The notes under the pieces are model-generated. The model was not told the DNA's origin, did no database searches, and saw only the letters and a program-made list of their open reading frames with translations. A stretch of 64,000 bases of DNA from Curtobacterium sp. MCLR17_032 (GTDB lineage Bacteria > Actinomycetota > Actinomycetes > Actinomycetales > Microbacteriaceae), in contig NZ_CP126268.1 in NCBI RefSeq assembly GCF_003234795.2, positions 2,480,001 to 2,544,000 of the forward strand. The letters run 5' to 3'. Shown here piece after piece: positions 39,889 to 49,916 of this stretch. A program made the translations under genes and the position numbers. Position 1 is the first letter of the stretch. Every line of letters starts with the position of its first letter.

Positions 39889-41349
39889 GTGGAGCACTGG
39901 CTCGTCGTCGCGTTGATCATCATCCTGGTCCTGTTGGACCTGGCGATCCGCGCCTTCTCCCTCGTCTACGTCCCGATCGACCGGAAGCCGCAGACGGCGA
40001 CGGGCTGGTTGCTGGCGATCTTCCTCATCCCCTACATCGGTTTCATCCTCTTCCTGGTGCTCGGGTCGACGAAGCTGCCGCGGTCGCGCCGTGAGAAGCA
40101 GACCGAGATCAACCGCTACATCCTCGAGCAGACCGAGGGCATCGAGCGGGTGCGCCGTGACCACCCGTGGCCCGCGTGGCTGGAGAGCATCACCCGGCTG
40201 AACCGCGAACTCGGGGCGATGCCGCTGGTCGGTGGCAACCAGGCCGAGCTGTACCCGCACTACGACGACGCCTTCGCCGAGATGACGCACGCCGTCGACG
40301 CCGCTCGGCGGTTCGTGCACGTCGAGTTCTACATCGCGTCCCTCGACGACACCACGCGGCCGTTCTTCGAGTCCTTGGCGCGGGCGCAGGCCCGTGGGGT
40401 GACGGTCCGCTTCCTCATGGACCACTGGGCGAGCCGGGGGTACCCGTACTTCAAGGACACCCTGGCGTTCCTCGACGCCGCCGGCATCGAGTGGCACCTG
40501 ATGCTGCCGCTGTTGCCGATGGAGGGCAAGTTCCAGCGCCCGGACCTCCGCAACCACCGGAAGATCCTGGTCGTCGACGGCTCGGTCGCGTTCACGGGGT
40601 CGCAGAACCTCATCGACCGCTCCTACGACACGAAGACGAACATCGAGCGCGGCCTCAGGTGGCGCGACCTGTTCGCGCGGTTCGAGGGGCCGGTCGTCGC
40701 GGGCATCAACGCGCTGTTCGTCACCGACTGGTACAGCGAGACCGACGAGCTGCTGCTCCGTGAGAGCGATCCGGTGCACCGCGCAGACCGGGCGGATGCG
40801 CTGGACTGCCAGGTGGTGCCGTCCGGGCCGGGCTTCGACGGCGAGAACAACCTGCGCCTGTTCAACGCGCTGCTGTACTCGGCGCAGGAGCGGGTGTCGA
40901 TCACGTCGCCGTACTTCGTGCCCGACGACTCGATGCTCTACGCGATCACGACGACCGCGCAGCGTGGGGTCGAGGTCGAGCTGTTCGTCGGCGAGATCGG
41001 CGACCACGCGATGACCTGGCACGCGCAGCGTTCCTACTACGAGGGGCTGCTCCGGGCCGGTGTGAAGATCTGGCTGTACCGTGCGCCGACGGTGCTGCAT
41101 GCGAAGCACTTCACGATCGACGACGACGTCGCGGTGATCGGCTCGTCGAACATGGACATGCGCTCGTTCACCCTGAACCTGGAGATCTCGGTGATGGTGC
41201 GTGGGAAGTCCTTCGTGGACGCACTCCGGGACGTCCAGGACGACTACCGTGCCGCCAGCCGCCAGCTGACGCTGGACGAGTGGCTGACCCGCCCGCGTCG
41301 GTCGCGGGTGTTCGACAACGTCGCGCGGCTCACCGCGGCGCTGCAGTAG
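39889..41349 (+). CDS. cls: Cardiolipin synthase (phospholipase D family)
   Basis: 486 residues. Two N-terminal membrane helices with the PLDc_N motif (WLLAIFLIPYIGFILFLVLGS) precede two phospholipase-D catalytic modules: HKD1 NHRKILVVDGSVAFTGSQN near residue 223 and HKD2 LHAKHFTIDDDVAVIGSSNMDMRS near residue 404. Both have the H-x-K-x(4)-D pattern. It condenses phosphatidylglycerol molecules into cardiolipin at the inner face of the membrane. Full bacterial length. GTG at 39889 lies 34 bp after yajQ. No terminator was recognised between its end and the convergent gene at 41447. Confidence 0.95.
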   Translation: MEHWLVVALIIILVLLDLAIRAFSLVYVPIDRKPQTATGWLLAIFLIPYIGFILFLVLGSTKLPRSRREKQTEINRYILEQTEGIERVRRDHPWPAWLESITRLNRELGAMPLVGGNQAELYPHYDDAFAEMTHAVDAARRFVHVEFYIASLDDTTRPFFESLARAQARGVTVRFLMDHWASRGYPYFKDTLAFLDAAGIEWHLMLPLLPMEGKFQRPDLRNHRKILVVDGSVAFTGSQNLIDRSYDTKTNIERGLRWRDLFARFEGPVVAGINALFVTDWYSETDELLLRESDPVHRADRADALDCQVVPSGPGFDGENNLRLFNALLYSAQERVSITSPYFVPDDSMLYAITTTAQRGVEVELFVGEIGDHAMTWHAQRSYYEGLLRAGVKIWLYRAPTVLHAKHFTIDDDVAVIGSSNMDMRSFTLNLEISVMVRGKSFVDALRDVQDDYRAASRQLTLDEWLTRPRRSRVFDNVARLTAALQ

Positions 41350-41446
41350 CGGCCGGCCACCGAACCGGTCTGTCGGCCGGGAGGCCCGTCCCGCGTCCGT
41401 CCCGCGGGTCGCGCCCGGCGCGCGGTCGCCGGAGCGGACCGGACGG

Positions 41447-42583
41447 TCAGGCGCGTGGCGCCGGCCCCGGCGCGGGTGCGGGCACCGCCGAGGCGATCCG
41501 CGCCGTCAGCCGTTCGAGCGGGCCACGGCCGAGGAACCGGCGCCAGAGCATCGCGAACAGCACCGAGCCGACGACGAAGGCCCACCACGTCGTCGGTCCC
41601 TGCGGCATCTCGGGCCACGCGGCGATCACGACGAGGTGCAGTGCGTAGACGGTGAGCGGCATCGACCCGACGGCGGCCAACGGGAACGCGATCCGGGTGA
41701 CGAGCGGCCCGTGTCCGTCGACGAGCAGGCGGCACAGCGCGATCACGGCGACGGCGACGGCAACGGTGCCGACGACGTCGACGATCGAGGACGAGTGGTC
41801 CCGCGGCGACAGGAACACCTGGGCGAACGCCTGGCCGGCGTCCGAGTCGGACGGCACGAAGGGCACGCCGGGGAACGCGTACGTGGTGTCGAACGGGATC
41901 GGCGCGGCGGCGTTCCCGACGAAGTAGGCGGCGGTCGCGACCACGGTGCCGGACGCGAGGAGCAGGACCTGCCGCACCGCGCCTCCCGGCCGTGACCGGG
42001 CGACCGCGAGTCCGACCAGGACGTACGTCCAGAAGGTGACGACGGGGTAGACGAGCCCGAGCTGGACGCCGAACATGTCGGCGTCGGCGTACAGCGGCAC
42101 GATCGCCAGCGCGACCGGAGCCGACGCGACCGCGCAGCCCGCAGCGAGCAGGAGCAGGGCCCACGGTCGCCAGCGGAGGACGGGCAGGGCCAGCAGGAAC
42201 AGGGCGCCGTAGGTGGGCAGGACGACGTACACGGGTGTCTGCAGGGCCATCAGGAGCAGCCCGACGACGACGACCACGACGGCCCGGAGTGCCAGACGTG
42301 CGCGGACCTGGCCGATCGCGGGTGGCCCGGGCGGTCGGTCGCGGCCGCTCACCAGTCCGATGGAGACCCCCGCGAGCACCGCGAAGAGCGCCGCGGACCG
42401 GCCGTTCACGACCGCCCCGAGGCTCGTCGGGTCGGCCCAGTCGACGTTCTCGGCGACGTCGCCGACGTGGGCCGCCATCATGCCGAACAGGGCGAGCGAC
42501 CGGGCCACGTCGACCCCGACGAGCCGATCGGACGACGCAGCGCCCGGCACCCCGAGCCGGGGTACCGGGCGCTGCGTCGTCAT
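41447..42583 (-). CDS. DUF418/acyltransferase-like multispan membrane protein
   Basis: 378 residues and about 10 membrane helices. VGVDVARSLALFGMMAAHV at the N-terminus is the G-x-D-x-x-R-x-x-A-x-x-G-M/I pattern of the DUF418/DUF1624 acyltransferase-like superfamily, and SMPLTVYALHLVVIA near the end is the second hallmark (G-x-x-x-L-T-x-Y-x-x-H). Members are thought to transfer acyl groups onto envelope molecules; the substrate is unknown. The gene starts 19 bp downstream of fprA and is probably the last member of the menG, polyprenyl synthase, fprA transcript. The C-terminus is Pro/Ala-rich. Confidence 0.8.
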   Translation of the reverse strand: MTTQRPVPRLGVPGAASSDRLVGVDVARSLALFGMMAAHVGDVAENVDWADPTSLGAVVNGRSAALFAVLAGVSIGLVSGRDRPPGPPAIGQVRARLALRAVVVVVVGLLLMALQTPVYVVLPTYGALFLLALPVLRWRPWALLLLAAGCAVASAPVALAIVPLYADADMFGVQLGLVYPVVTFWTYVLVGLAVARSRPGGAVRQVLLLASGTVVATAAYFVGNAAAPIPFDTTYAFPGVPFVPSDSDAGQAFAQVFLSPRDHSSSIVDVVGTVAVAVAVIALCRLLVDGHGPLVTRIAFPLAAVGSMPLTVYALHLVVIAAWPEMPQGPTTWWAFVVGSVLFAMLWRRFLGRGPLERLTARIASAVPAPAPGPAPRA

Positions 42584-42602
42584 GCGCTGACCCGCGACCG
42601 GG

Positions 42603-43979
<1,377 letters not shown>

Positions 43980-44004
43980 TGTTCGGTCTCCAGTTTCGTT
44001 CAGG

Positions 44005-45081
44005 TCAGCGGCTGCGGTCGACGACGGTCTCCGCGAACCGGGTGAGGGCTCGTTTCACGGTGCCGTCCGGCAGGGGGGCCAGGGCGGTGACCGCTTCGTC
44101 GGCCCAGCTCGCGGCGAGGGCACGGGTGGCCCGGGTCGCCTCGTGGTCGCGGAGCTCGGCGACGGCGCTCTGGTACGCGTCCGAGTGGACGGCGTCGTCC
44201 GGGGCGTCACGGACGTCCCGCTCGATGCGGGTGACCAGGGCCGCAGCGTCCGGGTCCGAGGCGGCACGACGACGGAGCTGCAGCAGGGGCAGCGTGTCGA
44301 CGCCGGCGCGGAGGTCGTTGCCGGCGATCTTGCCGGTCTTGTCCTTCGCCGGAGCGAGGTCGATCACGTCGTCGACGAGCTGGAAGGCGACGCCGACCTT
44401 CTCGCCGAACGTGCCGACGGCCTCGAGCAGGGAGCGGTCGGCGCCGGAGAACATGACGCCGGCGCGGGCAGCGGTCGCGATGAGGGAACCGGTCTTGTCG
44501 CTGAGCACCTGGAGGTAGTGCTCGACCGGGTCGTCCTCGGGCTGCGGGCCGGTGGTCTCGTGGAGCTGCCCCATGCACAGGCGCTGGAAGGTCTCGGCCT
44601 GCATCCGGATGCCCTCGGGGCCCAGGTCCGCGGTGATCAGCGACGCGCGGGCGAAGAGCAGGTCCCCGGTGAGGATCGCGATGTTGTTGCCGTAGGTGAC
44701 GTGCGCGGCCGGGACACCGCGGCGCACCGGGGCCTCGTCCATCACGTCGTCGTGGTACAGCGACGCCAGGTGGGTCATCTCGACGCTGACGGCTGCCTTG
44801 ACCACGTGGTCGGTCACGCCGTCACCGAGCTGTGCGATGAGCAGGGTCAGGGTCGGACGGATCCGCTTGCCACCCGCCGACAACAGGTAGCGGCTGGTGG
44901 TGTCGGCCAGGGTGTCGGCGGAACGCATGGCGTCCTCGAGCCCCTGCTCGACGTGCTCGAGCCCGTCGTCGACCGCGGCGATGAAACGACGGTCCGCCGG
45001 GGTGGCGAACAGCCGCTCGCCGATGCCGAGGGACGCTCGGAGACTCGGTGCACGTCGGGCGACCGGGACACTCGGGTTCAA
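44005..45081 (-). CDS. Polyprenyl diphosphate synthase (menaquinone side chain)
   Basis: 358 residues. The two aspartate-rich motifs of long-chain trans-prenyl synthases are DDVMD at 111-115 (in SLYHDDVMDEAPVRRG) and DDVID at 237-241 (in FQLVDDVIDLAPAKDKTGK); GGKRIRPTL precedes them. It extends isopentenyl diphosphate units into the isoprenoid tail. Lying between menG and fprA, close to menF, menD and menA, it most likely supplies the menaquinone tail (hepta-, octa- or nonaprenyl class; chain length not determined). The start is a TTG at 45081 with GGAG upstream; no in-frame ATG or GTG is available nearby. Confidence 0.92.
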   Translation of the reverse strand: MNPSVPVARRAPSLRASLGIGERLFATPADRRFIAAVDDGLEHVEQGLEDAMRSADTLADTTSRYLLSAGGKRIRPTLTLLIAQLGDGVTDHVVKAAVSVEMTHLASLYHDDVMDEAPVRRGVPAAHVTYGNNIAILTGDLLFARASLITADLGPEGIRMQAETFQRLCMGQLHETTGPQPEDDPVEHYLQVLSDKTGSLIATAARAGVMFSGADRSLLEAVGTFGEKVGVAFQLVDDVIDLAPAKDKTGKIAGNDLRAGVDTLPLLQLRRRAASDPDAAALVTRIERDVRDAPDDAVHSDAYQSAVAELRDHEATRATRALAASWADEAVTALAPLPDGTVKRALTRFAETVVDRSR

Positions 45082-45093
45082 CTGCTGCTCCGT

Positions 45094-45130
45094 ACTCGCG
45101 GGTGGCGGTGGACTCGCGGGGTGGCGGTGG
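45094..45130. repeat. Two 18-19-bp direct repeats between menG and the prenyl synthase gene
   Basis: actcgcgggtggcggtgg at 45094-45111 and the same with one extra g at 45112-45130. They occupy most of the 66-bp gap, about 17 bp after the menG stop (45148, - strand). Confidence 0.85.
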
Positions 45131-45147
45131 GGACCTGGCCCGCTGGC

Positions 45148-45936
45148 CTAGGCCTCGGGCTCCACGCGGGGCTGCTCGCCCGTGGGCTGGTGCTCGCGAC
45201 GCGCCTTGGCACGGCGGGCGGCGGACTCGCGCACGCTGCCCTCGACCGGCTTGCGGCCACGGTGCAGGGCGACGATGCCGGCGGTCAGGTTGCGGTGCGC
45301 GACCATCGTGAAGCCGACGCCGCGGAGCCACTGGCTGAGGACCTGCTGGTCCGGCCATGCCTCGATCGACTCGGCCAGGTAGCGGTAGGCGGCCGGGTTG
45401 CTGCTGGACAGCTTCGCGATGCCGGGCAGGACCCGCTTGAGGTACGTGGTGTAGCCGAAGCGCAGCGCGGCGAACGGCGGGGTGGAGAACTCGCAGATCA
45501 CGAGACGGCCGCCGGGCTTGAGCACCCGGAGCATCTCGGTCAGGGCCTGCATCGGGTCGTTGACGTTGCGCAGCCCGAACGAGATCGTGACCGCGTCGAA
45601 CGACTCGTCCGCGAAGGGCAGGTGTTCGGCGTCCCCCTCGACGAAGGTGATCTCGGGGTGGCGCTCACGACCGACCGCGATCATGCCCGACGACAGGTCG
45701 AGGGCGGTGACCTCGGCACCCTTCTTCGCCAGGGCAGCGGAACTGGTCCCGGTGCCGGCAGCCAGGTCGAGCACGCGCTCGCCCGGCTGGGGGTCGACGG
45801 CCTTCACCGTCGCGACGCGCCACAGCGGTGCGTTGCCCGCCGACAGGATGTCGTTGGTCAGGTCGTACTTCGCTGCGACGTCGTCGAACATGGCCGCCAC
45901 TTCGTCCGGCCGCTTCTGCATGTCCGCTCTGCTCAC
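45148..45936 (-). CDS. menG: Demethylmenaquinone methyltransferase (MenG/UbiE)
   Basis: 262 residues. MFDDVAAKYDLTNDILSAG is the family signature; VLDLAAGTGTSSAALAKKG is the SAM-binding loop; FGLRNVNDPMQALTEMLRVLKPGGRLVICEFS is the second conserved block. It carries out the last step of menaquinone synthesis. The C-terminal 30 residues (Arg/Glu-rich) extend past the usual end. GTG at 45936 lies six nt after TAGGAT (45943-45948): leaderless. First gene of the operon with the prenyl synthase and fprA; divergent from menF across about 90 bp. Confidence 0.95.
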   Translation of the reverse strand: MSRADMQKRPDEVAAMFDDVAAKYDLTNDILSAGNAPLWRVATVKAVDPQPGERVLDLAAGTGTSSAALAKKGAEVTALDLSSGMIAVGRERHPEITFVEGDAEHLPFADESFDAVTISFGLRNVNDPMQALTEMLRVLKPGGRLVICEFSTPPFAALRFGYTTYLKRVLPGIAKLSSSNPAAYRYLAESIEAWPDQQVLSQWLRGVGFTMVAHRNLTAGIVALHRGRKPVEGSVRESAARRAKARREHQPTGEQPRVEPEA

Positions 45937-46027
45937 CCAGTCATCCTAGAGGCCGCGACCGGACGCTTCCCGGCAGCCGTGCAGGAGCCGCGCACCCCGG
46001 GCGCGCCCTGACGCGTAGCATCGGTCC

Positions 46028-47287
46028 GTGACCCGTCCCACCACAGCGGTCCAGCCGCTCACGGTCTCGACCCGGATCCTCGACGACCCGGGCGCCGTCC
46101 TCCGCCACACGCTCGCCGCGCACCCGATGGCCTTCGTGCGGGGCGGGGACGGGATCGTCGGGATCGGCGAGGCCCTGCGCTTCGAGTTCTCCGGTCCGAG
46201 CCGGATGCGCGATGCCTCCGCACTCTGGCGACAGGTCGTCGCCGCCGCCGTCGTCGACGACCCGGTGCGGCTCCGCGGCAGTGGTCTGGTGGCATTCGGC
46301 ACCTTCGCGTTCGCCGACGACTCCGCCGCCACGAGTGTCCTCATCGTGCCGCGTGTCGTGGTCGGACGTCGGCGGGGTCGGGCGTGGATCACCGCGATCG
46401 ACACCACCGACGCCCCCGAGCCCCTGCCCTTCACGAGCACCTCGGTGCCGGTCCCCCGCGTCGGCCCCCATGTCTCCGTCGCACTGCGCCCCGGCGCGGT
46501 CGACGAGGACGCCTACGCCGCCTCGGTCGCCGCCGCGGTGACCGCCATCCGCGCGGGCCGGGCACAGAAGGTCGTCCTGGCCCGCGACCTGGTCGGCACC
46601 CTGCCGCCCGACGCCGACCGCCGTGCCGTGTTGCTCGACCTGGCCGCCGCCTACCCGACGTGCGTGACCTTCGCCGTCGACGGACTCGTCGGCGCGACCC
46701 CGGAGACACTCGCCCGCACCGAGGGCCGCACCCTCACCGCACGGGTCCTCGCCGGCAGTGCCGCACGGGGGACGGACGCCGAGAGCGACCGCGTCGCCGC
46801 CGAGACCCTGGCCGCGAGCACGAAGGACCTGGAGGAGCACGCCTTCGCGATCTCGAGTCTGGTCGCGTCGCTGCAGCCGATCGCCGCGGACCTGCGGGTC
46901 GACCCCGAGCCGTTCCGGCTGCAGCTGCCGAACGTCTGGCACCTGGCCAGTGACGTCGAGGCCGTCCTGCCCGCCGGCGTCACCGCGCTCGACGTCGCCG
47001 ACGCCCTGCACCCGACCGCCGCCGTCGCCGGCACCCCGACCGACGTCGCCGTGCGCCTCGTCGCCGAGTTGGAGGGGGTGGACCGCGGCCGGTACGCCGG
47101 TCCCGTCGGCTGGTTGGGGGCCTCCGGTGACGGCGAGTGGATGCTCGCGCTGCGGAGCGCGCAGATCGACGAGGACGGCACGGTCCGCGCGTGGGCCGGT
47201 GCCGGGATCGTGGCCGGGTCCGAGCCGGAACGGGAGGTCGCGGAGACGCGCCTGAAGTTCCGACCGGTCGTCGACGCGCTGGCCTGA
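46028..47287 (+). CDS. menF: Isochorismate synthase
   Basis: 419 residues of the chorismate-utilising family: RAGRAQKVVLARDLVG, TFAVDGLVGATPETLARTEG, LAGSAARGTDAESD, STKDLEEHAFAISSL and WLGASGDGEWMLALRSAQID are the usual blocks, with the active-site Glu in the E-x-x-x-T/H-region. It converts chorismate to isochorismate, the entry to menaquinone synthesis; a siderophore role is possible in other genomes but the setting here argues for menaquinone. GTG at 46028 is six nt after TAGCAT (46016-46021). It ends convergently with menD, 49 bp apart. Confidence 0.92.
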   Translation: MTRPTTAVQPLTVSTRILDDPGAVLRHTLAAHPMAFVRGGDGIVGIGEALRFEFSGPSRMRDASALWRQVVAAAVVDDPVRLRGSGLVAFGTFAFADDSAATSVLIVPRVVVGRRRGRAWITAIDTTDAPEPLPFTSTSVPVPRVGPHVSVALRPGAVDEDAYAASVAAAVTAIRAGRAQKVVLARDLVGTLPPDADRRAVLLDLAAAYPTCVTFAVDGLVGATPETLARTEGRTLTARVLAGSAARGTDAESDRVAAETLAASTKDLEEHAFAISSLVASLQPIAADLRVDPEPFRLQLPNVWHLASDVEAVLPAGVTALDVADALHPTAAVAGTPTDVAVRLVAELEGVDRGRYAGPVGWLGASGDGEWMLALRSAQIDEDGTVRAWAGAGIVAGSEPEREVAETRLKFRPVVDALA

Positions 47288-47303
47288 GGAGGCGCCGCCC
47301 TGA

Positions 47304-47322
47304 CCGGGCAGCGCTGGCCCGG
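47304..47322. terminator. Hairpin between convergent menF and menD
   Basis: CCGGGC/GCCCGG stem with a 7-nt loop in the 48-bp gap. Weak, without T-run, but well placed for two-way termination. Confidence 0.45.
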
Positions 47323-47335
47323 CTGCACTGGCGGG

Positions 47336-49186
47336 TCAGTCGGCCAGCGGCACCTCGATGACGACACGCTCGGCCGGGTCGGTGAGGACACGTTCCAGGT
47401 CGCCCCACGTCTCGGCCCGGCGGTACTCCCACCCGAGGCCGGTGACGACCCGTTCGACGTCGACGTGCTGCGGGGTCGTCATCATCCGCCGCATGTCCTC
47501 GGGTGCGGTGGTCGCCGCCACCTCGAGCCCGCGGAAGATCGCGCCGCCGCCGTCGTTGCCGACGACGACCTGCAGACGCGGTCGTGCCTCTTCCGTCCCG
47601 GTGACGAGCCCGCCGAGGTCGTGCAGGAACGTGAGGTCCCCGACCACGACACGCGTGGTGCCGACGGCTCCGGACCCGGCCTCGAGCGCGGTCGCGATGC
47701 CGAGCGCCGTGGAGATCGTTCCGTCGATGCCCGCCAGACCCCGGTTGGCGTGCACGCGGATCTTCTTGCCCGCGACGGTCATGTCGGCGACGCGGATGAT
47801 CTGCGATGCCCCGAACACCAGGCGGTCGTGCGGCCAGGTGACGCCCCACACCGCCTCGGCGAGCATGGCGCGGTCGACCGGACGGCGGCGCAGCGCGACC
47901 TCGTCCTTGAGGAACCGGTTCCGCTCGGCGCGGTCGGCGGACCGCTTGGCGTCGAGGTCCGGCCCGGCGTCGCCCTCGCCGAGCAGCGAGCGGCTCGCGG
48001 CGACCCAGCGGCCCACCCATGCACGGTGTGCCGGTCCGGTGCGCCCGGTGACGCGGACGTCCGAGACGACCTGCGTCGCGGCGTCCGGCCGGGAGGCACG
48101 GGCCGGGTCGAAGACGTCGGCTCCGGCCCCACGGACCACGACCGTCTCGACGTCCGCGCGCTGCAGGAGCGCCGGGACCTCGCGGCTGAGCGTCGGGTGG
48201 CCGAGGACGACCGCGCGCCGGACCCGGCCGCCGAAGTCCTCGTCGCGGAGGAGTTCGCGGTAGGCGGCGGCGAGGTTGCGGCCGAAGCGGGCCCCGCTCG
48301 ACACCTCGGCCAGGAGCGGCGCACCGAGTTCCCAGGCGATCCGTTCGGCGTCGGCGCCGGCGTCGTGACCCGCGATGACCACGGTGGCGGGTTCGTCGTC
48401 CGGAGCCAGCTCGGCGACCGGCAGCGCCGCGGTCGGCCGACGGGTTGCGTACGCCAGGTCCACCTGGTCGTCGGGGACACCCTCGACCCGGTCGAGCCCG
48501 GCGGAGAGCGGCTCACGGAACGCCAGGTCGAGCTGGACCGGACCGGGCTGCCCGGCGTGCCCGGCAGCGGCGGCGACGGCTTCGCGCACCACGGACCGGA
48601 CGGTGGCGCGGGCGTCGTCGTCGACACCGTGTGCGCTCGGCGCCTGGACGTCGCGGACGAAGGAGACGGCAGCACCGAAGACGCCGGGCTGGACGGTGGT
48701 CTGGTTGCTGCCGATGCCTCGCAGTTCGGCCGGACGGTCGGCGGACACGACGATCATCGGCACGCCGGAGTGGTGCGCCTCGAGCACGGCGGGGTGCAGG
48801 TTGACGACCGCGGTCCCCGAGGTCGTGACCACCGCGGCGGGACGCCCGGACTCGATCGCCAGGCCCAGGGCGAAGAAGCCGGCGGTGCGCTCGTCGAGCC
48901 GCACGTGCACGGTGATGCCGCCCGCGCGCTCGAGGGCGACCGCGGCGAGGGCCAGGGCCTGGGACCGGGAACCCGGGCTGACCACGACGTCGGTCACGCC
49001 GGCGCGGGCGAGTTCCTGCAGGAAGACGAGGGCGAAGTCGGTCGCGGGGCTGCCGGAACCGGCAGCGCGGTCACCGGCAGTGCCGTCACCGGCAGTGCCG
49101 TCACCGATCGGGGCGGCCGTCGTCGTCGCCGTCGTGGAACTGGTCTTCGAGGGATCGGAGGGTAGCGTCGTCCTGGTCCTTGTCAT
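47336..49186 (-). CDS. menD: SEPHCHC synthase (MenD)
   Basis: 616 residues from ATG at 49186. About 45 disordered residues (Thr/Gly/Asp-rich, with GDGTAGDGTAGD encoded by a 15-bp repeat) precede the ThDP enzyme proper, which begins at ATDFALVFLQELARAGVTDVVVSPGSRSQ. Catalytic Glu is in VHVRLDERTAGFFALG; the ThDP/metal motif is GNDGGGAIFRGLE, a GDG variant normal for MenD. It adds succinic semialdehyde to isochorismate. The start overlaps the upstream PLDc_N-like gene by 86 bp; no other in-frame ATG or GTG occurs before the conserved region, so the overlap appears real. Confidence 0.93.
   Translation of the reverse strand: MTRTRTTLPSDPSKTSSTTATTTAAPIGDGTAGDGTAGDRAAGSGSPATDFALVFLQELARAGVTDVVVSPGSRSQALALAAVALERAGGITVHVRLDERTAGFFALGLAIESGRPAAVVTTSGTAVVNLHPAVLEAHHSGVPMIVVSADRPAELRGIGSNQTTVQPGVFGAAVSFVRDVQAPSAHGVDDDARATVRSVVREAVAAAAGHAGQPGPVQLDLAFREPLSAGLDRVEGVPDDQVDLAYATRRPTAALPVAELAPDDEPATVVIAGHDAGADAERIAWELGAPLLAEVSSGARFGRNLAAAYRELLRDEDFGGRVRRAVVLGHPTLSREVPALLQRADVETVVVRGAGADVFDPARASRPDAATQVVSDVRVTGRTGPAHRAWVGRWVAASRSLLGEGDAGPDLDAKRSADRAERNRFLKDEVALRRRPVDRAMLAEAVWGVTWPHDRLVFGASQIIRVADMTVAGKKIRVHANRGLAGIDGTISTALGIATALEAGSGAVGTTRVVVGDLTFLHDLGGLVTGTEEARPRLQVVVGNDGGGAIFRGLEVAATTAPEDMRRMMTTPQHVDVERVVTGLGWEYRRAETWGDLERVLTDPAERVVIEVPLAD
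49071..49106. repeat. 15-bp tandem repeat spanning a stop codon and the menD N-terminus
   Basis: tcaccggcagtgccg at 49071 and 49086, then the first six bases again at 49101. On the - strand each unit ends TGA, and the TGA at 49101-49103 is the stop of the PLDc_N-like gene. In the menD frame the same unit encodes GTAGD. Confidence 0.9.
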
Positions 49187-49469
49187 CGCTCTTGCGCCCG
49201 GGAGGCGTCGTGCCACCGAGGAAGTCGGGATCGTCTTCGGGACCACGGTACCCGGCACCACCGCCACCGTTCCCGCGCGGGACGGCGGGGGTCCGGCCGA
49301 GCAGGAACCACAGCACACCGCCGAGGACGGGCAGGACGACGACCAGCAGGACCCAGATGCCCTTGCGCAGCGACCGGACCCGGGTGCGCGGCATGGTGGC
49401 GCAGTCGATCAGGGCGAACACCGTGAACGCCACGGCGGCGACGACGATGACGAGCCACAACCTGACCAT
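49101..49469 (-). CDS. PLDc_N-domain membrane protein
   Basis: 122 residues. Two membrane helices with the PLDc_N pattern (VFALIDCATMPRTRVRSLRKGIWVLLVVVLPVLGGVLWFLLGR) are followed by a charged, disordered tail rich in Gly and Asp. Such proteins are common in Actinobacteria and have no known function; the domain is the membrane part of cardiolipin synthases without the catalytic modules. ATG at 49469 is six nt after TAGGCT (49476-49481): leaderless. Its end overlaps the menD start by 86 bp in another frame, so it is probably co-transcribed with menD. A 15-bp repeat follows its stop. Confidence 0.85.
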   Translation of the reverse strand: MVRLWLVIVVAAVAFTVFALIDCATMPRTRVRSLRKGIWVLLVVVLPVLGGVLWFLLGRTPAVPRGNGGGGAGYRGPEDDPDFLGGTTPPGRKSDDKDQDDATLRSLEDQFHDGDDDGRPDR

Positions 49470-49551
49470 CCTCGAAGCCTAGGCCGGCCGGCTGTGACCG
49501 CCCTGGCCTTCGTCCGGCCACCGTGGAGACCGGCGTCCGTACACTTGCAGG

Positions 49552-49875
49552 GTGAAAGCGTGGCTCGTCTACACCCTGGCTCGGCTCGGCATCTTCGTCG
49601 TGGCACTCGTCGTGCTGCTGGTGATCGGCCTGCCCTGGTACTGGGCGGCGATCGGTGGCGCGTTGATCGGGCTGCTCGTGTCGTACATCGCGCTGCCGGG
49701 TCTCCGCAGTGCCGTGACCACCAGCATCGCCGAGCGCCGTGCCCGACCGGAGCGCGATGCGGACAGCGACTTCGAGGACGACTTCGTCGACACCGCCGAC
49801 GAGCACACCGCCACCGACGCGGGCGCCTCCGCCGACCCCGACGTCACGCTCCGGAAGCGCCCCGACGACGCCTGA
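49552..49875 (+). CDS. DUF4229-like small membrane protein
   Basis: 107 residues. Two membrane helices (LVYTLARLGIFVVALVVLLVIG, WYWAAIGGALIGLLVSYIAL) with a short Pro-Trp turn, then LPGLRSAVTTSIAERRAR and an acidic C-terminal tail. The layout and the LARLGIF start match the DUF4229 family, found next to menaquinone genes in many actinobacteria. Function unknown. GTG at 49552 is six nt after TACACT (49540-49545). The stop lies in a three-copy degenerate repeat, and the gene converges on menA. Confidence 0.82.
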   Translation: MKAWLVYTLARLGIFVVALVVLLVIGLPWYWAAIGGALIGLLVSYIALPGLRSAVTTSIAERRARPERDADSDFEDDFVDTADEHTATDAGASADPDVTLRKRPDDA

Positions 49876-49915
49876 CGTCGACGACGAGGCCTGACGTCGC
49901 GGACGACGCCTGACC
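49864..49915. repeat. Three degenerate repeats carrying the DUF4229 stop codon
   Basis: gacgacgcctgacgtc (49864), gacgacgaggcctgacgtc (49880) and gacgacgcctgacc (49902). Each contains gcctga, the last sense codon and stop of the DUF4229 gene. It fills the 41-bp gap to menA. Confidence 0.85.
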
Positions 49916-49916
49916 G

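Noticed and set aside
41350..41446. Terminator between cardiolipin synthase and the DUF418 gene
   Set aside because: Only weak, broken G+C stems are visible in this 97-bp gap.
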